A DNA stretch of 64,000 nt, taken from positions 1 through 64,000 of the forward strand of contig JAJZEA010000008.1 in the NCBI GenBank assembly GCA_021851335.1, in the 5' to 3' direction. Below, in pieces: positions 24,958-33,978 of this stretch (position 1 is its first letter; each line of letters begins with the position of its first letter). Position numbers and translations under genes: made by a program. Source of the stretch: Acidobacteriota bacterium. GTDB taxonomy: Bacteria > Acidobacteriota > Terriglobia > Terriglobales > Acidobacteriaceae. A model generated the notes under the pieces. That model was not told where the DNA came from, searched no databases, and saw only the letters and a list, made by a program, of their open reading frames with translations.

Positions 24958-24964
24958 CGACTCT

Positions 24965-26179
24965 GTGAATGAAATCGCATGGATATTTTGGCGCTGGGCG
25001 CTGCCTTGCTCCGCCTGGATGCTTGCTCTGGGGTGGACGTGGCAGGCTGTGGATCGCTGGCTGCATCGCCATGCCATCTCCGGCCTCGGAGATTTGCCCG
25101 AATCGCAGCCTGCAACGAGCGACGCACCCGATCTGGCCGTGATTGTGCCTGCGTGCAACGAACAGGAAGCCATCGCGGCCACGCTGCGCGGATTACTCGC
25201 CTCACGTGGATTGCGCCTGCAGATTTTCGCGGTGAATGATCGCTCGATCGATGCCACCGGCGCAACGATGGAGGCGATTGCGCAGGAGTGGGCTGGCGCG
25301 GACAACCCCTGCGGCCACACGCTTCAGGTGCTCCACATCTCTGAACTTCCGCCGGGATGGCTTGGCAAGCCTCATGCGCTGGCAACTGCGGCCCGGCGTG
25401 CGCAGGCAGAGTGGATTCTGTTCACCGATGGCGATGTTCAGTTCGCCCCGACGGCGCTCACCCGAGCCTTGGCATTTGCGCAGCAGGAACAGGCCGATCA
25501 TCTCGCGGTTTTGCCCGAGTGGGTCGTCACCAGTCGCGCGGAGCGAGCCGTGCAGGGGGCCATGTTTGCCATGACTGGTTGGGGCCTGCGTTACTGGAAG
25601 ATTGCCGACCCCAGGGCGCGCGATTTTCTCGGCGTCGGCGCCTTCAACCTGATGCGGCGAAACAGTTATGAAGCGCTCGGTGGATTTGACGCGCTGCGCA
25701 TGGAAGTGCTCGAAGACCTGCGCATGGGCTGGCGCGTCAAGAAAGCCGGTCTGCGGCAACGTATCGCCTGGGGGCAGGGAATGGTGCGCGTTCGCTGGGC
25801 CAACGGCGCATGGGGCGTGGTGCGCAATCTCGAAAAGAATGTCTTTGCGCTTTTTCGCTATCGGCTTTCACTTGCGCTCGCGGCCTGCGCGGGAGTGGGA
25901 TTGCACGCAGTCTTGCCGCTGATGGCGCTTTCTGTTGGCGGGTGGTCGCGCGTTGCGGGTCTGCTCACCTGTCTTGCGTTGGCTACGGTTTATGCCGTAC
26001 AGCAGCCCAGAACGCGTGTCCCTGTGGGGTACGTGCTGTTTTTCCCGCTGGCGCTTGCCCTGTTTCTCTTTGCCATGCTTCGCTCCATCACCATGACTCT
26101 GGTGCGTGGCGGCGTGGTGTGGCGCGGAACACTGTATCCGCTTCAAACGTTGCGAGATGCTGCAAACAATCGCTGGTGA
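24965..26179 (+). CDS. Membrane glycosyltransferase, family 2
   Basis: 404 residues starting at GTG 24965. A transmembrane helix at the N-terminus (residues 4-26) precedes a GT-A fold. Visible motifs are LAVIVPACNEQEAIAATL, FAVNDRSIDATG (nucleotide-binding Asp), FTDGDVQF (DxD-like metal site), the GAFNLMRRNSYEALGGFD acceptor loop, and LEDLRMGWRVKKAGLRQRI (catalytic ED...R). Three more membrane helices follow, and the end has RGGVVWRGTLYPL, typical of enzymes resembling HpnB or carotenoid/lipid glycosyltransferases. The acceptor lipid is unknown. No hopanoid or carotenoid genes are adjacent. Confidence 0.88.
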   Translation: MNEIAWIFWRWALPCSAWMLALGWTWQAVDRWLHRHAISGLGDLPESQPATSDAPDLAVIVPACNEQEAIAATLRGLLASRGLRLQIFAVNDRSIDATGATMEAIAQEWAGADNPCGHTLQVLHISELPPGWLGKPHALATAARRAQAEWILFTDGDVQFAPTALTRALAFAQQEQADHLAVLPEWVVTSRAERAVQGAMFAMTGWGLRYWKIADPRARDFLGVGAFNLMRRNSYEALGGFDALRMEVLEDLRMGWRVKKAGLRQRIAWGQGMVRVRWANGAWGVVRNLEKNVFALFRYRLSLALAACAGVGLHAVLPLMALSVGGWSRVAGLLTCLALATVYAVQQPRTRVPVGYVLFFPLALALFLFAMLRSITMTLVRGGVVWRGTLYPLQTLRDAANNRW

Positions 26180-26198
26180 CGGCTACTCTCTGCGCGGC

Positions 26199-26753
26199 TT
26201 ATTTGGCAGCCGTCGTGTGCTGTTCGGTCAAATAGCGATTCATAAAGCTGCGTTGCCGGCCGTGCGCCGTCAGGTTGGGGTCAGAGACAGGCATGGCATC
26301 CGACTGGCCAAAGAATCCGCGCAGCAGCTTGGGGTTGGGACGGAATTTCTCCGGACCTCCGGTAAACTGGCGGGCATTGCTGATCATGATTCCCATGCGC
26401 CCGTGCATCGGTCGAATGACTCCGCGAACCAGCACGTTCTGGTTCTGATAGCGCCGCAACTCGCCCACTTCGCCATGGTCGGCATACAGGCTCAGCATCA
26501 GAAAACGACACTCCGCGTCGGGCATCGAAAGCGGACAGACATCCAGGAACCGCGTTCCATCCTTCAGCTCCACCACATCGTATACATGCGCGGTGACGCA
26601 CACATCCTTGCCCACGTAATCCTCGGCATCGTCTGTCTGAATACAAGGGCGGGGCGATGCTGTCTTATGGTGGCTGAAAGCTTGTATCGCGGGAGAAAAA
26701 CTCGCCATCAAAGCAGCCAGCAGGCAGATGTGGAGAGCGCGCGGCAGATGCAT
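26199..26753 (-). CDS. Exported protein, possibly OB-fold-like
   Basis: 184 residues from ATG 26753, chosen because GGAG lies six bases upstream; two earlier in-frame starts lack a site. A signal peptide (LPRALHICLLAALMASFSPAIQA) is followed by a compact beta-rich segment: DAEDYVGKDVCVTAHVYDVVELKDGTRFLDVCP, then QNVLVRGVIRPMHGRMGIMISNARQF. The order of strands, with VG..V.V.G.V and a late VRG.I, is OB-fold-like. Three cysteines flank the first half and could form a disulfide. I do not recognise a family with confidence. It is convergent with the glycosyltransferase gene. Confidence 0.65.
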   Translation of the reverse strand: MHLPRALHICLLAALMASFSPAIQAFSHHKTASPRPCIQTDDAEDYVGKDVCVTAHVYDVVELKDGTRFLDVCPLSMPDAECRFLMLSLYADHGEVGELRRYQNQNVLVRGVIRPMHGRMGIMISNARQFTGGPEKFRPNPKLLRGFFGQSDAMPVSDPNLTAHGRQRSFMNRYLTEQHTTAAK

Positions 26754-26918
26754 CTCGAACTCCATTTTCGTCTTCACAGGGATGAATCGAAAACGATTTT
26801 TACAAGGTTAACGCGAACTCCCGGACAGAGCAAGACAATGCGCTTCGCGATATACTCAGCGTGCTGAGCGAATTCACTCTGCTCGCTCGCCACAATCGAG
26901 ATACTGGAGTTGAGCTGG

Positions 26919-29498
26919 ATGCTGCGAAGTCTGTTTCGAACCGTGTTCCTCTGTCTGCTGATGGGATACGCCATCCTTCCGAGCTTTGCACAAAGTGCGG
27001 TCACTTCGCCGGAAGCATCCACGCCGAATACAGATCCGGTTCCTGGACTGGTCCTGCCCTACCGAGGCGCAACGCTTGTGCTCCAGCCCTATGCGCCCAA
27101 CATTCTTCGCGTCACGCTCAGCCTGCAACGCGCACACGCTCTGGCCAAGCCAGGTTACGGATTCATCGCTCAGCCCAATACGCAGGGCTGGACGCGCAGC
27201 GACTCTGCGGAGGGCCTGGTCTATCGCTCTTCGCGCATGGTGGTCACGCTGCCCAAAGGTCGCCCCTGGAAGCCTCTGACCACGCAGATCGATATCGGGC
27301 GATTCTTTGGCGGCTCGACGCCCGGAGCCGAGATTCAGTTTGATGCTGCCGATGGCAAACGTCTGCTGGAGATGACGGGCTGGGCGCAGTCTGTGCCCAA
27401 CTACAAAGACGGCAATGAAGACATCCTCCATGACCGTCGCCCGACCGATCCGCCGTTTTATCAGGTTGCCGGATACTTTGCCTCTCCCGACGATGAGCAC
27501 TACTACGGCCTGGGACAGAATCAGGAGGGGTATCTCGACCATCGCGGGCACACGGTCGAGTGTTGGCACGACTACAACGCCACCGGCGGACAAAGTGTCT
27601 GTGTGCCGTTCCTGGTTACCAACAAAGGCTACGGGCTGATCTGGGATAATCCCTCGAAGACGACGATCCGCCCTGGTTTCAACGAGCAGACAACGTGGAC
27701 CTCGCAGGTGGGCGATCGCGTCTCGTTCTTTGTGATTGCCGGGCAGAGCACCGATGAGATTTATGCCGGATATCGGCTGCTCACCGGCCCCACTCCGCTG
27801 CTGCCCAAGGCCGCCTATGGATACATCCAGTGCAAGCAGCGCTATCGCTCCCAGGCAGAGTTGCTGGGTGTTGCGCGCGGCTATCACAGCCGCCATCTGC
27901 CCGCCGACGTCTTCGTCGTGGACTGGTTCTACTACACACGCATGGGCCAGATGGATTTCGACCCCACGCTTTGGCCTGATCCCAAAGCCATGAACGACGA
28001 GCTGCACGCCATGGGCTATCAGTCCATGATCAGCGTCTGGCCGCGTTTCGTTCCAGGTTCGCGATTCTATGACACGATCCTCAAACACGGATGGTTTGAG
28101 CATCTGGCCGACGGCACTCCCACCAACGGCCTGCCCTATGACCGCGCGGGATCGGATATCGACACCACGAATCCGGCTGCCGCGCGATGGTACTGGGATG
28201 AGATTCGCGACAACATCCTCTCCAAAGGATTCGATTCCATCTGGCTGGATGAAACCGAGCCGGATCTGCCGCCCAACGGCAGTTACCTCCACGCCGGTCC
28301 CGGCACGGAGTTCTTCAACATCTATCCGCTCACGCATACCGCGGCACTCTTTGACGGCTTCCGTCGAGACTTCCCGGCCAAACGCGCGCTCAGCCTCTCG
28401 CGCGATGCCTATCTGGGGATTCAGCGCAACGGCGTCATCGTCTGGTCGTCCGACATCGCTCCCACATGGGACACGCTGCGCCGGCAGATTCCCACCGGAC
28501 TCGACTTCACAGCCTCCGGCATCGCCAACTGGAGCAACGATACGGGCGGCTGGCAATATCTTCCCGCCGAGCACCATCCGGCCCATCGCCCGCTGCTTGA
28601 CCCTTCCGACGCCCGCGACAACGTCGGTGGATACGACGATTATCCGGAGCTGTACACGCGCTGGTTTGAGTATGCCGCCTTCCTGCCCATCTTTCGCTCC
28701 CATGGCAGCCGCAAGGAAAATGAAGTCTGGTCCTACGGCAAGCAGGCCGAGCCGATTCTGGAGAAGTATCTCAAGCTCCGTTATGAACTGCTGCCCTATC
28801 TCTACTCCGTCGAATATCACACGGCCCAGACAGGCGCACCGATCCTGCGCGCGCTCTTCATGGATTTCCCCAACGATCCGCGCGTAGCCGATATCGGCGA
28901 TGAATACATGCTGGGGCCAGCGTTTCTGGTTGCGCCCGTCGTGGAGCAGGGCGCCACCAGCCGCCGCGTCTATCTTCCCGCCGGCTCGGACTGGTACTTC
29001 TACTGGACCAATCAGCGCGTTCACGGCGGCCAGATCATCACCGTCAGTGCGCCCATCGATACGCTGCCGCTTTTTGTCCGTGCCGGCTCCATCATTCCCA
29101 TGGGCAACCTGATCATGAGCACCGCGCAGCCGCAGAAGATCGCAAAGGTCCGTGTCTATCCCGGCGCGAACGGCGACTTCACGCTTTTTAACGATGACGG
29201 CGTCTCCTACGGCTATGAGCAAGGCAAGGATCGCATCAGCCATCTTCACTGGGACGATGCATCCGCAACGCTGAGCCATACCGGAACCGATTTCTGGACC
29301 GGACCCGACAGCGACATCATGGAGATCGAGCATCAGATCGAGCCAGCCAACCATGCGCCCACGCTGCCGCCGTCGGCAGCACGCATACAGCCCGGCAACT
29401 GGCGCACTCCGCCACCCATGGATACACCGCCGGGCAGTTCCGTCATGCCCTCCACGCCGCCTTCGACAGGCCCAGGCGGGACGGGTCCGCAGCGCTGA
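26919..29498 (+). CDS. Secreted glycoside hydrolase family 31 enzyme
   Basis: 859 residues from ATG 26919; a TTG three codons earlier is less well placed relative to the GGAG site. The signal peptide ends at LPSFAQ. The domain order is that of GH31: an N-terminal beta-sandwich (residues about 40-260), a TIM barrel with the nucleophile in DSIWLDETEPD and a general-acid candidate in SSDI (WSSDIAPTWD), then the GYDDYPELYTRWFEYAAFLPIFRSHGS motif, and C-terminal sandwich domains including a DUF5110-type one. It hydrolyses alpha-linked sugars; alpha-glucosidase, alpha-xylosidase and related activities all occur in the family. The last 40 residues form a Pro/Gly/Ser-rich tail. It stands alone with no sugar transporter alongside. 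Confidence 0.93.
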   Translation: MLRSLFRTVFLCLLMGYAILPSFAQSAVTSPEASTPNTDPVPGLVLPYRGATLVLQPYAPNILRVTLSLQRAHALAKPGYGFIAQPNTQGWTRSDSAEGLVYRSSRMVVTLPKGRPWKPLTTQIDIGRFFGGSTPGAEIQFDAADGKRLLEMTGWAQSVPNYKDGNEDILHDRRPTDPPFYQVAGYFASPDDEHYYGLGQNQEGYLDHRGHTVECWHDYNATGGQSVCVPFLVTNKGYGLIWDNPSKTTIRPGFNEQTTWTSQVGDRVSFFVIAGQSTDEIYAGYRLLTGPTPLLPKAAYGYIQCKQRYRSQAELLGVARGYHSRHLPADVFVVDWFYYTRMGQMDFDPTLWPDPKAMNDELHAMGYQSMISVWPRFVPGSRFYDTILKHGWFEHLADGTPTNGLPYDRAGSDIDTTNPAAARWYWDEIRDNILSKGFDSIWLDETEPDLPPNGSYLHAGPGTEFFNIYPLTHTAALFDGFRRDFPAKRALSLSRDAYLGIQRNGVIVWSSDIAPTWDTLRRQIPTGLDFTASGIANWSNDTGGWQYLPAEHHPAHRPLLDPSDARDNVGGYDDYPELYTRWFEYAAFLPIFRSHGSRKENEVWSYGKQAEPILEKYLKLRYELLPYLYSVEYHTAQTGAPILRALFMDFPNDPRVADIGDEYMLGPAFLVAPVVEQGATSRRVYLPAGSDWYFYWTNQRVHGGQIITVSAPIDTLPLFVRAGSIIPMGNLIMSTAQPQKIAKVRVYPGANGDFTLFNDDGVSYGYEQGKDRISHLHWDDASATLSHTGTDFWTGPDSDIMEIEHQIEPANHAPTLPPSAARIQPGNWRTPPPMDTPPGSSVMPSTPPSTGPGGTGPQR

Positions 29499-29696
29499 GC
29501 GGCATCGGCAAGGCACGATGAGCGATCTTCTTCCAGCGGTTGAAAGAATTTTTCTTCGCTATTCGCAATGCGCTGTGACGGGTGGTTCGTTTTTTGCGTC
29601 TAAATTCTGGAAGCCGTTTGTCCCCTTGGTCAACGCGCTTGCAAGGATGCCCCATTCTGCTCGCAACGGTTCGGGGGTGTTTCGCTTCGGGAGTCC

Positions 29697-30905
29697 ATGG
29701 TACGCATGAACGTCAAATTGCTTGTATCTCGTATCGCCGCGGTAACGCTTGCGGTGAACCTGTTTTGGTTGCCCGCGCCGGCACAGTCCTCGGCTGTTTC
29801 CGGCAAACCGGCTGCCTCCACCCCGACCAACCACTCCGGCCCATTCGTGGTCCATATTCCCGTCACGCTCCGCGACAAGAAGGGCCACCTGCTCACCAGC
29901 TATCCGGCGACGGACCTGACCCTCTCCGACAATGGTCATCCGCAGACGATCCAGAGCTTTCAGCATCCGCAAAATGAACTGATGCGCATCGGGATACTCA
30001 TGGACACCAGCAGCGGCCAGCAATCTGCGCTGGATAGCGAACGCGCCGCCTGTGCGCGTTTTGTCGATCAGATGCTGGCTCGCCCCAATACCAAAATCTT
30101 CCTGCTTCACTTCGATCATGAGGTCGAGCTTCTGCAGGACTTCACCACCTCGTCGCAAAAGCTGCACACCGAGCTGAGCGAGATGACCACTTCGGCTCCG
30201 CAGCAACCCTCCGCGGCGTCTCCCGTCGGCAGCGTCGGCAAGACGACCGTGCGTGGCGGCACCGAGGTCTACGATGCCGTCTATCTGGCGGCAAAGGAGC
30301 TGATGGCCCCCGAGCACGGCCGCAAGCTCATGGTTATCTTCACCAGCGGATTTGACCACGGCAGCAAGGTCGGCCTGAACGAGGCCATCGACGCCGCGCA
30401 GCGAGCGCAGGTCAGCGTCTTCACGGTCTATGTGAAAAGCGAAGGCCCGCAGCCAAAGATTGGGAACAATGGCCAGAATCAGCGACCTGGCCTGGGCTAT
30501 CCCGGTCGATTTCCCGGTGGCGGCTATCCGGGTTATCCGGGAGGGGGCTACCCGGGAGGTGGTTATCCGGGCAGTCAGCCCGGCGGCAACGGTCGCCAGA
30601 ACTCTCCGACCGTGGCCTACGGCGACGGTAAAAAGACTCTCGAACAGATTGCCGTTCGCTCCGGCGGACGCTACTTTGAAGACATTCGCAAAGGCGACTA
30701 CGACGAAGCGTTTCACGAGATCGCCGATGAGCTGAACGCGCAGTTCGCGCTCACCTACGCGCCCAACGACCTTAGCGATGATTCCTTCAGCGATGGCTTC
30801 CACAAGATTTCGCTGCGCGCCAAGGACAAATCCATGTTTGTCATCACGACAGAGGGATACTTTGAGCCATCCAGCGGCACATCCACCAGGGCTGCTGGAA
30901 AATAG
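29697..30905 (+). CDS. Exported VWFA-related protein with GGYPG repeat insert
   Basis: 402 residues. Start ATG 29697 has GGGAG closely upstream (29706 is an alternative). A signal peptide (residues 5-30, ending APAQ) leads into a short beta domain and then a von Willebrand A fold: a MIDAS-like DTSSGQQS at 103-110, a RGGTEVYDAVY Thr/Asp site at 187-196, and GRKLMVIFTSGFDHGS. Between the VWA core and its last strands is an insertion of about 35 residues (265-298) with GYPGG-type repeats. The family is abundant in Acidobacteriota, where its role is uncharacterised. The first MIDAS residues deviate from the DxSxS consensus (Gly in the third slot), so metal binding is not assured. Confidence 0.85.
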   Translation: MVRMNVKLLVSRIAAVTLAVNLFWLPAPAQSSAVSGKPAASTPTNHSGPFVVHIPVTLRDKKGHLLTSYPATDLTLSDNGHPQTIQSFQHPQNELMRIGILMDTSSGQQSALDSERAACARFVDQMLARPNTKIFLLHFDHEVELLQDFTTSSQKLHTELSEMTTSAPQQPSAASPVGSVGKTTVRGGTEVYDAVYLAAKELMAPEHGRKLMVIFTSGFDHGSKVGLNEAIDAAQRAQVSVFTVYVKSEGPQPKIGNNGQNQRPGLGYPGRFPGGGYPGYPGGGYPGGGYPGSQPGGNGRQNSPTVAYGDGKKTLEQIAVRSGGRYFEDIRKGDYDEAFHEIADELNAQFALTYAPNDLSDDSFSDGFHKISLRAKDKSMFVITTEGYFEPSSGTSTRAAGK

Positions 30906-30941
30906 AATCTGGGCCGTGATCCTGCGGCCCGGAGACGACCG

Positions 30942-32081
30942 ATGACGATTTCAGCAACCGCAACTCCACCCTCTCTTGATCGGCAGATGGCTCGCTCCCT
31001 TGCGCTGGAAGCTGGCTTCACAGAGGCGAGTCTGCTCGCTTTGCCCGCCGAGGATGTGGAGTCCACCGACGCCCGCTTCCGCGACTTCATTTACACCGGC
31101 TATCACGGTCAGATGCAATATCTGGCTCGCCGCAATGAGCACGGCCACCTGGTGCGTGGTCGGGTGGATCGTCCATTTCCCTGGGCGCAAAGCGTATTGC
31201 TGTGCATGGCAAGCTACCACGGTGACGCGCCGCATTCCATCGATCCCGCGCCGCAGGATCGCGGCTGGATCGCACGCTATGCCTGGACCGCACGACGCGA
31301 CTCGGACAGTGGCCTTCGCCCCAGCGATTATCACAAGATCCTGCTCAAGCGACTGCGTCAGGTGGAATCCACCCTCAAGCAGCACTATGGAGACTTTGAA
31401 AGTCGCGCGTTTGTGGATACTGGACCGCTGCTGGAGCGCGCCGCGGCTCGGGCGGCGGGTCTTGGCTGGGTCGGCAAAAACACCTGCCTCATTCATCCCA
31501 CGCACGGTTCCTGGACATTTCTCGCAGCGCTCGTCATGGAGTTGCCCGCAAGCGTTGAATCCCCGCTGGTCATTCCCGACCGCTGTGGAAGCTGCACTCG
31601 CTGTCTCGACGCCTGTCCCACCGGCGCGCTCATTGCTCCCTATCAGATGGATGCAACGCGTTGCATCGCCTATCTGACCATCGAGCATCGCGATGCCATC
31701 GATCCCGCTCTGAGCGCCGGAATGGGCCGCCAGGTCTTCGGCTGCGACATCTGCCAGGATGTCTGCCCCTGGAATCGCAAAGCGCCCATCGCGCGTGACG
31801 AAGCACTGCAATGCCGCGAAGAACTGGTCAATCCTTCCCTGGAATGGCTGGCCGCAATGGACGAGTCACGCTTTGAAACCCTCTTCAATGGCTCGCCCAT
31901 CCGCAGAACCGGCTTCTGGTCAATGCGCCGCAATGTGGCCATTGCCATGGGGAACAGCGGACTCGCGCAATTTATTCCTTGGCTGGAGCATCAGGCGGAC
32001 TCCCCATCCGCCACTGCTGCCTTCCGCCACGCGGCTCAGTGGGCGCTCCGCCGTCTGCGCTCACGGAACAAGCCCGCCTGA
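30942..32081 (+). CDS. queG: Epoxyqueuosine reductase
   Basis: 379 residues from ATG 30942 with CCGGAG eight bases upstream. QueG performs the last step of queuosine synthesis, a cobalamin-dependent reduction of epoxyqueuosine in tRNA. Two [4Fe-4S] clusters are read from RCGSCTRCLDACPTGA and CDICQDVCPWNRKAP. The N-terminal part has the family block GFTEASLLALP and SYHGDAPHSI, and GWVGKNTCLI lies in the cobalamin-binding half. The C-terminal helices are HEAT-like. A TAGAAT hexamer at the preceding gene's stop codon (30903-30908) could be its promoter. Confidence 0.96.
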   Translation: MTISATATPPSLDRQMARSLALEAGFTEASLLALPAEDVESTDARFRDFIYTGYHGQMQYLARRNEHGHLVRGRVDRPFPWAQSVLLCMASYHGDAPHSIDPAPQDRGWIARYAWTARRDSDSGLRPSDYHKILLKRLRQVESTLKQHYGDFESRAFVDTGPLLERAAARAAGLGWVGKNTCLIHPTHGSWTFLAALVMELPASVESPLVIPDRCGSCTRCLDACPTGALIAPYQMDATRCIAYLTIEHRDAIDPALSAGMGRQVFGCDICQDVCPWNRKAPIARDEALQCREELVNPSLEWLAAMDESRFETLFNGSPIRRTGFWSMRRNVAIAMGNSGLAQFIPWLEHQADSPSATAAFRHAAQWALRRLRSRNKPA

Positions 32082-32117
32082 ATCGACCTCCGCCTGAACT
32101 GGCCTGCGCGGTTTGTC

Positions 32118-32327
32118 TCAGTTGCTGCTGCGGCGCACATCGACCGCATTCAGTCCCTTGGGGCCTTGCTGCACCTCAAACTCCACGCTCTCGCCTTCGT
32201 TCAAGGAGCGGTATCCATCGGCCTGAATCGCCGAAAAATGCACAAAAACATCTTCGCCAGTGGAGCGCTGGATGAACCCATAGCCCTTTGCGCCGTTAAA
32301 CCACTTCACCACACCCTGTTCTTTCAC
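32118..32327 (-). CDS. csp: Cold-shock domain protein
   Basis: 69 residues from GTG 32327, chosen because GGAGA sits eight bases upstream and the CspA-like domain begins here ([18 protein letters not shown]). The RNA-binding motifs RNP1 (KGYGFI) and RNP2 (VFVHF) are both present, followed by [24 protein letters not shown]. It is a single-domain nucleic-acid chaperone of the CspA class. The open frame extends 17 codons upstream without a ribosome site. A candidate promoter lies about 150 nt upstream, giving a long untranslated leader as in cold-regulated csp genes. It is convergent with queG. Confidence 0.95.
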   Translation of the reverse strand: MKEQGVVKWFNGAKGYGFIQRSTGEDVFVHFSAIQADGYRSLNEGESVEFEVQQGPKGLNAVDVRRSSN

Positions 32328-32479
32328 GCTCGTCTCTCCAATTTCTCTGGCTGCTGCTGTCAGAACAAACAGGCGCAACGGGCGCCCGCACCTTCCTGTT
32401 GCATTCTCTTGACGGGGATGCGCGCAATCCTCCGAAATCTGATTGCTTCTTCCCGCGATGAATGAGAGTTCGTGCTTTG

Positions 32480-32508
32480 GTTATGTCAGCATTCCCGCAA
32501 AATTGCAA
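32480..32508 (-). promoter_or_regulatory. Candidate promoter of the cold-shock gene with long leader
   Basis: On the minus strand TTGCAA (32508-32503) and CATAAC (32485-32480) are separated by exactly 17 nt. Each matches its sigma-70 consensus at four of six positions. It would start transcription near 32473, leaving about 146 nt of leader before the csp GTG. The leader includes a hairpin with 6-bp arms 32368-32373 and 32395-32400. Confidence 0.35.
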
Positions 32509-32622
32509 GAAAAAAATGGAAGACCCACATGCAATTCGCCTGCTACACACTCGGATCCACCTTCAACCCGCACTCTCTTTGTTAGCATCCTGATAGTGGC
32601 AGAACAGGAACAGACCCCCGGA

Positions 32623-33585
32623 ATGGATCCCCGCGCAACTCCAAAGGAGATGCAATTCTCCGAGCCAGGCTCACACTCAGCCTTGCGGTCGCGAGGGTTT
32701 CATCCCAAACGCGACGGCAAGGCGTTGCTCGGCTATCTGCTCGACAGCGAAGTGCATACCTTCGCCTTCAGTTTCGCGGCCAACGCCATCCTCTCCTTCA
32801 TTCCGCTGATCGTTCTGCTCTATACGCTCGCAGGCAATCTCTTCCACTCCGCCGCCATGAGCGCAGAGATCGCCGAATTGATTCAATACTTTCTGCCTTC
32901 CAATCAGGATTTTGTGGCGCAGAATCTTGCCGTTGTCGCCGCACGCCACACCGTCCAACTCGTCTCGCTCTTCATGATCCTGCTGGCGTGCACGGGAATC
33001 TTTCTGCCGCTTGAGGTGGCGCTCAACCGCGCCTGGGGCGTAGTCAAAAGCCGCAACTACATCATGAATCAGATCGTCGCGCTGGGACTGGCCGCCATCA
33101 TGGTCATTCTTGGCATCCTCTGCGTTCTGCTCAACGCCGCCGAGCATCTCGTGCTCACGGTGCTGCTCTTCGGCCACATCGACAACATCGTCTACCGCGC
33201 CCTCACCGCCTCTTGGCTGGTGCTTACCACTTCCGCCGCGAGCATCGTATTTTTCTTTTCGGTCTACTGGCTGCTGCCCAACCGCAAGGTGCCCATTCGC
33301 CCTGTGCTACGCACCTCAATCGTGACGGGGCTGGTCTGGGTCGCGGCCAAGTTCCTCTTTGTCGCCATCCTGCCGCGGCTTGACCTCAAAGCGCTCTACG
33401 GCCCGTTCTACGTCTCCGTCGGCCTGCTGCTCTGGGCCTACATCTCCGGAATGCTGCTCTTTGCCGGCGCGCAACTCAGCGCTCTTCGCTGGTCTGAGAT
33501 TACCGAGATGATCTCCGAGTCGATCTCAGACAACTCCGCACTCTCGGCAAAGAGTACAACCGACGCATCGACTCCAGCCAATTGA
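32623..33585 (+). CDS. YihY/BrkB-family membrane protein
   Basis: 320 residues from ATG 32623. A GTG at 32596 is in frame and sits 7 nt after a TAGCAT hexamer, so a leaderless, 9-residue-longer form is possible. The family pattern is clear: about six hydrophobic helices, with FAFSFAANAILSFIPLIVLLYTL, LEVALNRAWGVVKSRNYIMNQI (the conserved N-R-W region) and GPFYVSVGLLLWAYISGMLLFAGAQLSA. Members are inner-membrane proteins once described as ribonuclease BN; their true role is still unknown. It is divergent from the cold-shock gene. Confidence 0.85.
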   Translation: MDPRATPKEMQFSEPGSHSALRSRGFHPKRDGKALLGYLLDSEVHTFAFSFAANAILSFIPLIVLLYTLAGNLFHSAAMSAEIAELIQYFLPSNQDFVAQNLAVVAARHTVQLVSLFMILLACTGIFLPLEVALNRAWGVVKSRNYIMNQIVALGLAAIMVILGILCVLLNAAEHLVLTVLLFGHIDNIVYRALTASWLVLTTSAASIVFFFSVYWLLPNRKVPIRPVLRTSIVTGLVWVAAKFLFVAILPRLDLKALYGPFYVSVGLLLWAYISGMLLFAGAQLSALRWSEITEMISESISDNSALSAKSTTDASTPAN

Positions 33586-33607
33586 GAACTCCACAGCCCA
33601 CCCAAAC

Positions 33608-33922
33608 TCAGGCGCCGTGGACAAAGCGGATCAACTCGCCGATCGTGCAGTGGCCCTCCACCGGATGCCGCAGTGGTTTCTCCAGGATGACCTGATACCG
33701 ATTGCGTCGTCCATCCTTGGTCACAAGCAGATAGCCGGCCGCGCTCAACTCATCGATAATCCGCTGCACCGCGCGCTCCGTAATGCCCACAACGGTGGCA
33801 ATCTCGCGCATGCGCATCTCAGGATTGGCCGCAATTAGCAGCAGAACATGCGAGTAGTTGGTGAGAAATGTGAACCCAGGGTGCGATCCAATCTTTATCT
33901 CGGGTTGGATGGTCGTAGTCAT
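33608..33922 (-). CDS. Winged-helix DNA-binding regulator
   Basis: 104 residues. It reads as a compact winged helix: LTNYSHVLLLIAANPEMRMREIATVVGITERAVQRIIDELSAAGYLLVTKDGRRNRYQV, with a helix-turn-helix (MREIATVVGITERAVQRIIDEL) and a wing carrying DGRRNRY. It resembles small MarR/ArsR-like regulators without a ligand-binding extension. An inverted repeat about 40 nt upstream of its start, next to a TATAAC -10-like element, may be its own operator. It is convergent with yihY and downstream of the beta-propeller lipoprotein, from which it may be separately transcribed. Confidence 0.85.
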   Translation of the reverse strand: MTTTIQPEIKIGSHPGFTFLTNYSHVLLLIAANPEMRMREIATVVGITERAVQRIIDELSAAGYLLVTKDGRRNRYQVILEKPLRHPVEGHCTIGELIRFVHGA

Positions 33923-33945
33923 CGGCGTCGTGATTCTTGCAATGA

Positions 33946-33974
33946 GTTATAAGAACACACCAGCATACATGCTG
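33946..33974 (-). promoter_or_regulatory. Promoter element and palindromic operator candidate of the winged-helix gene
   Basis: On the minus strand TATAAC (33951-33946) is a four- to five-of-six -10-like hexamer about 24 nt before the ATG. Directly upstream of it, CAGCAT and ATGCTG form a perfect palindrome with a 2-nt centre at 33961-33974. That places it in the spacer or -35 region, where a repressor could block RNA polymerase. Confidence 0.35.
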
Positions 33975-33978
33975 ACTA

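Noticed and set aside
26874-29516. 880-codon open frame antisense to the GH31 gene
   Set aside because: It mirrors the GC-rich codon pattern of GH31, has no family motifs, is full of Arg/Val/Gly/Ala stretches and has no ribosome site. It is a shadow of the coding strand.
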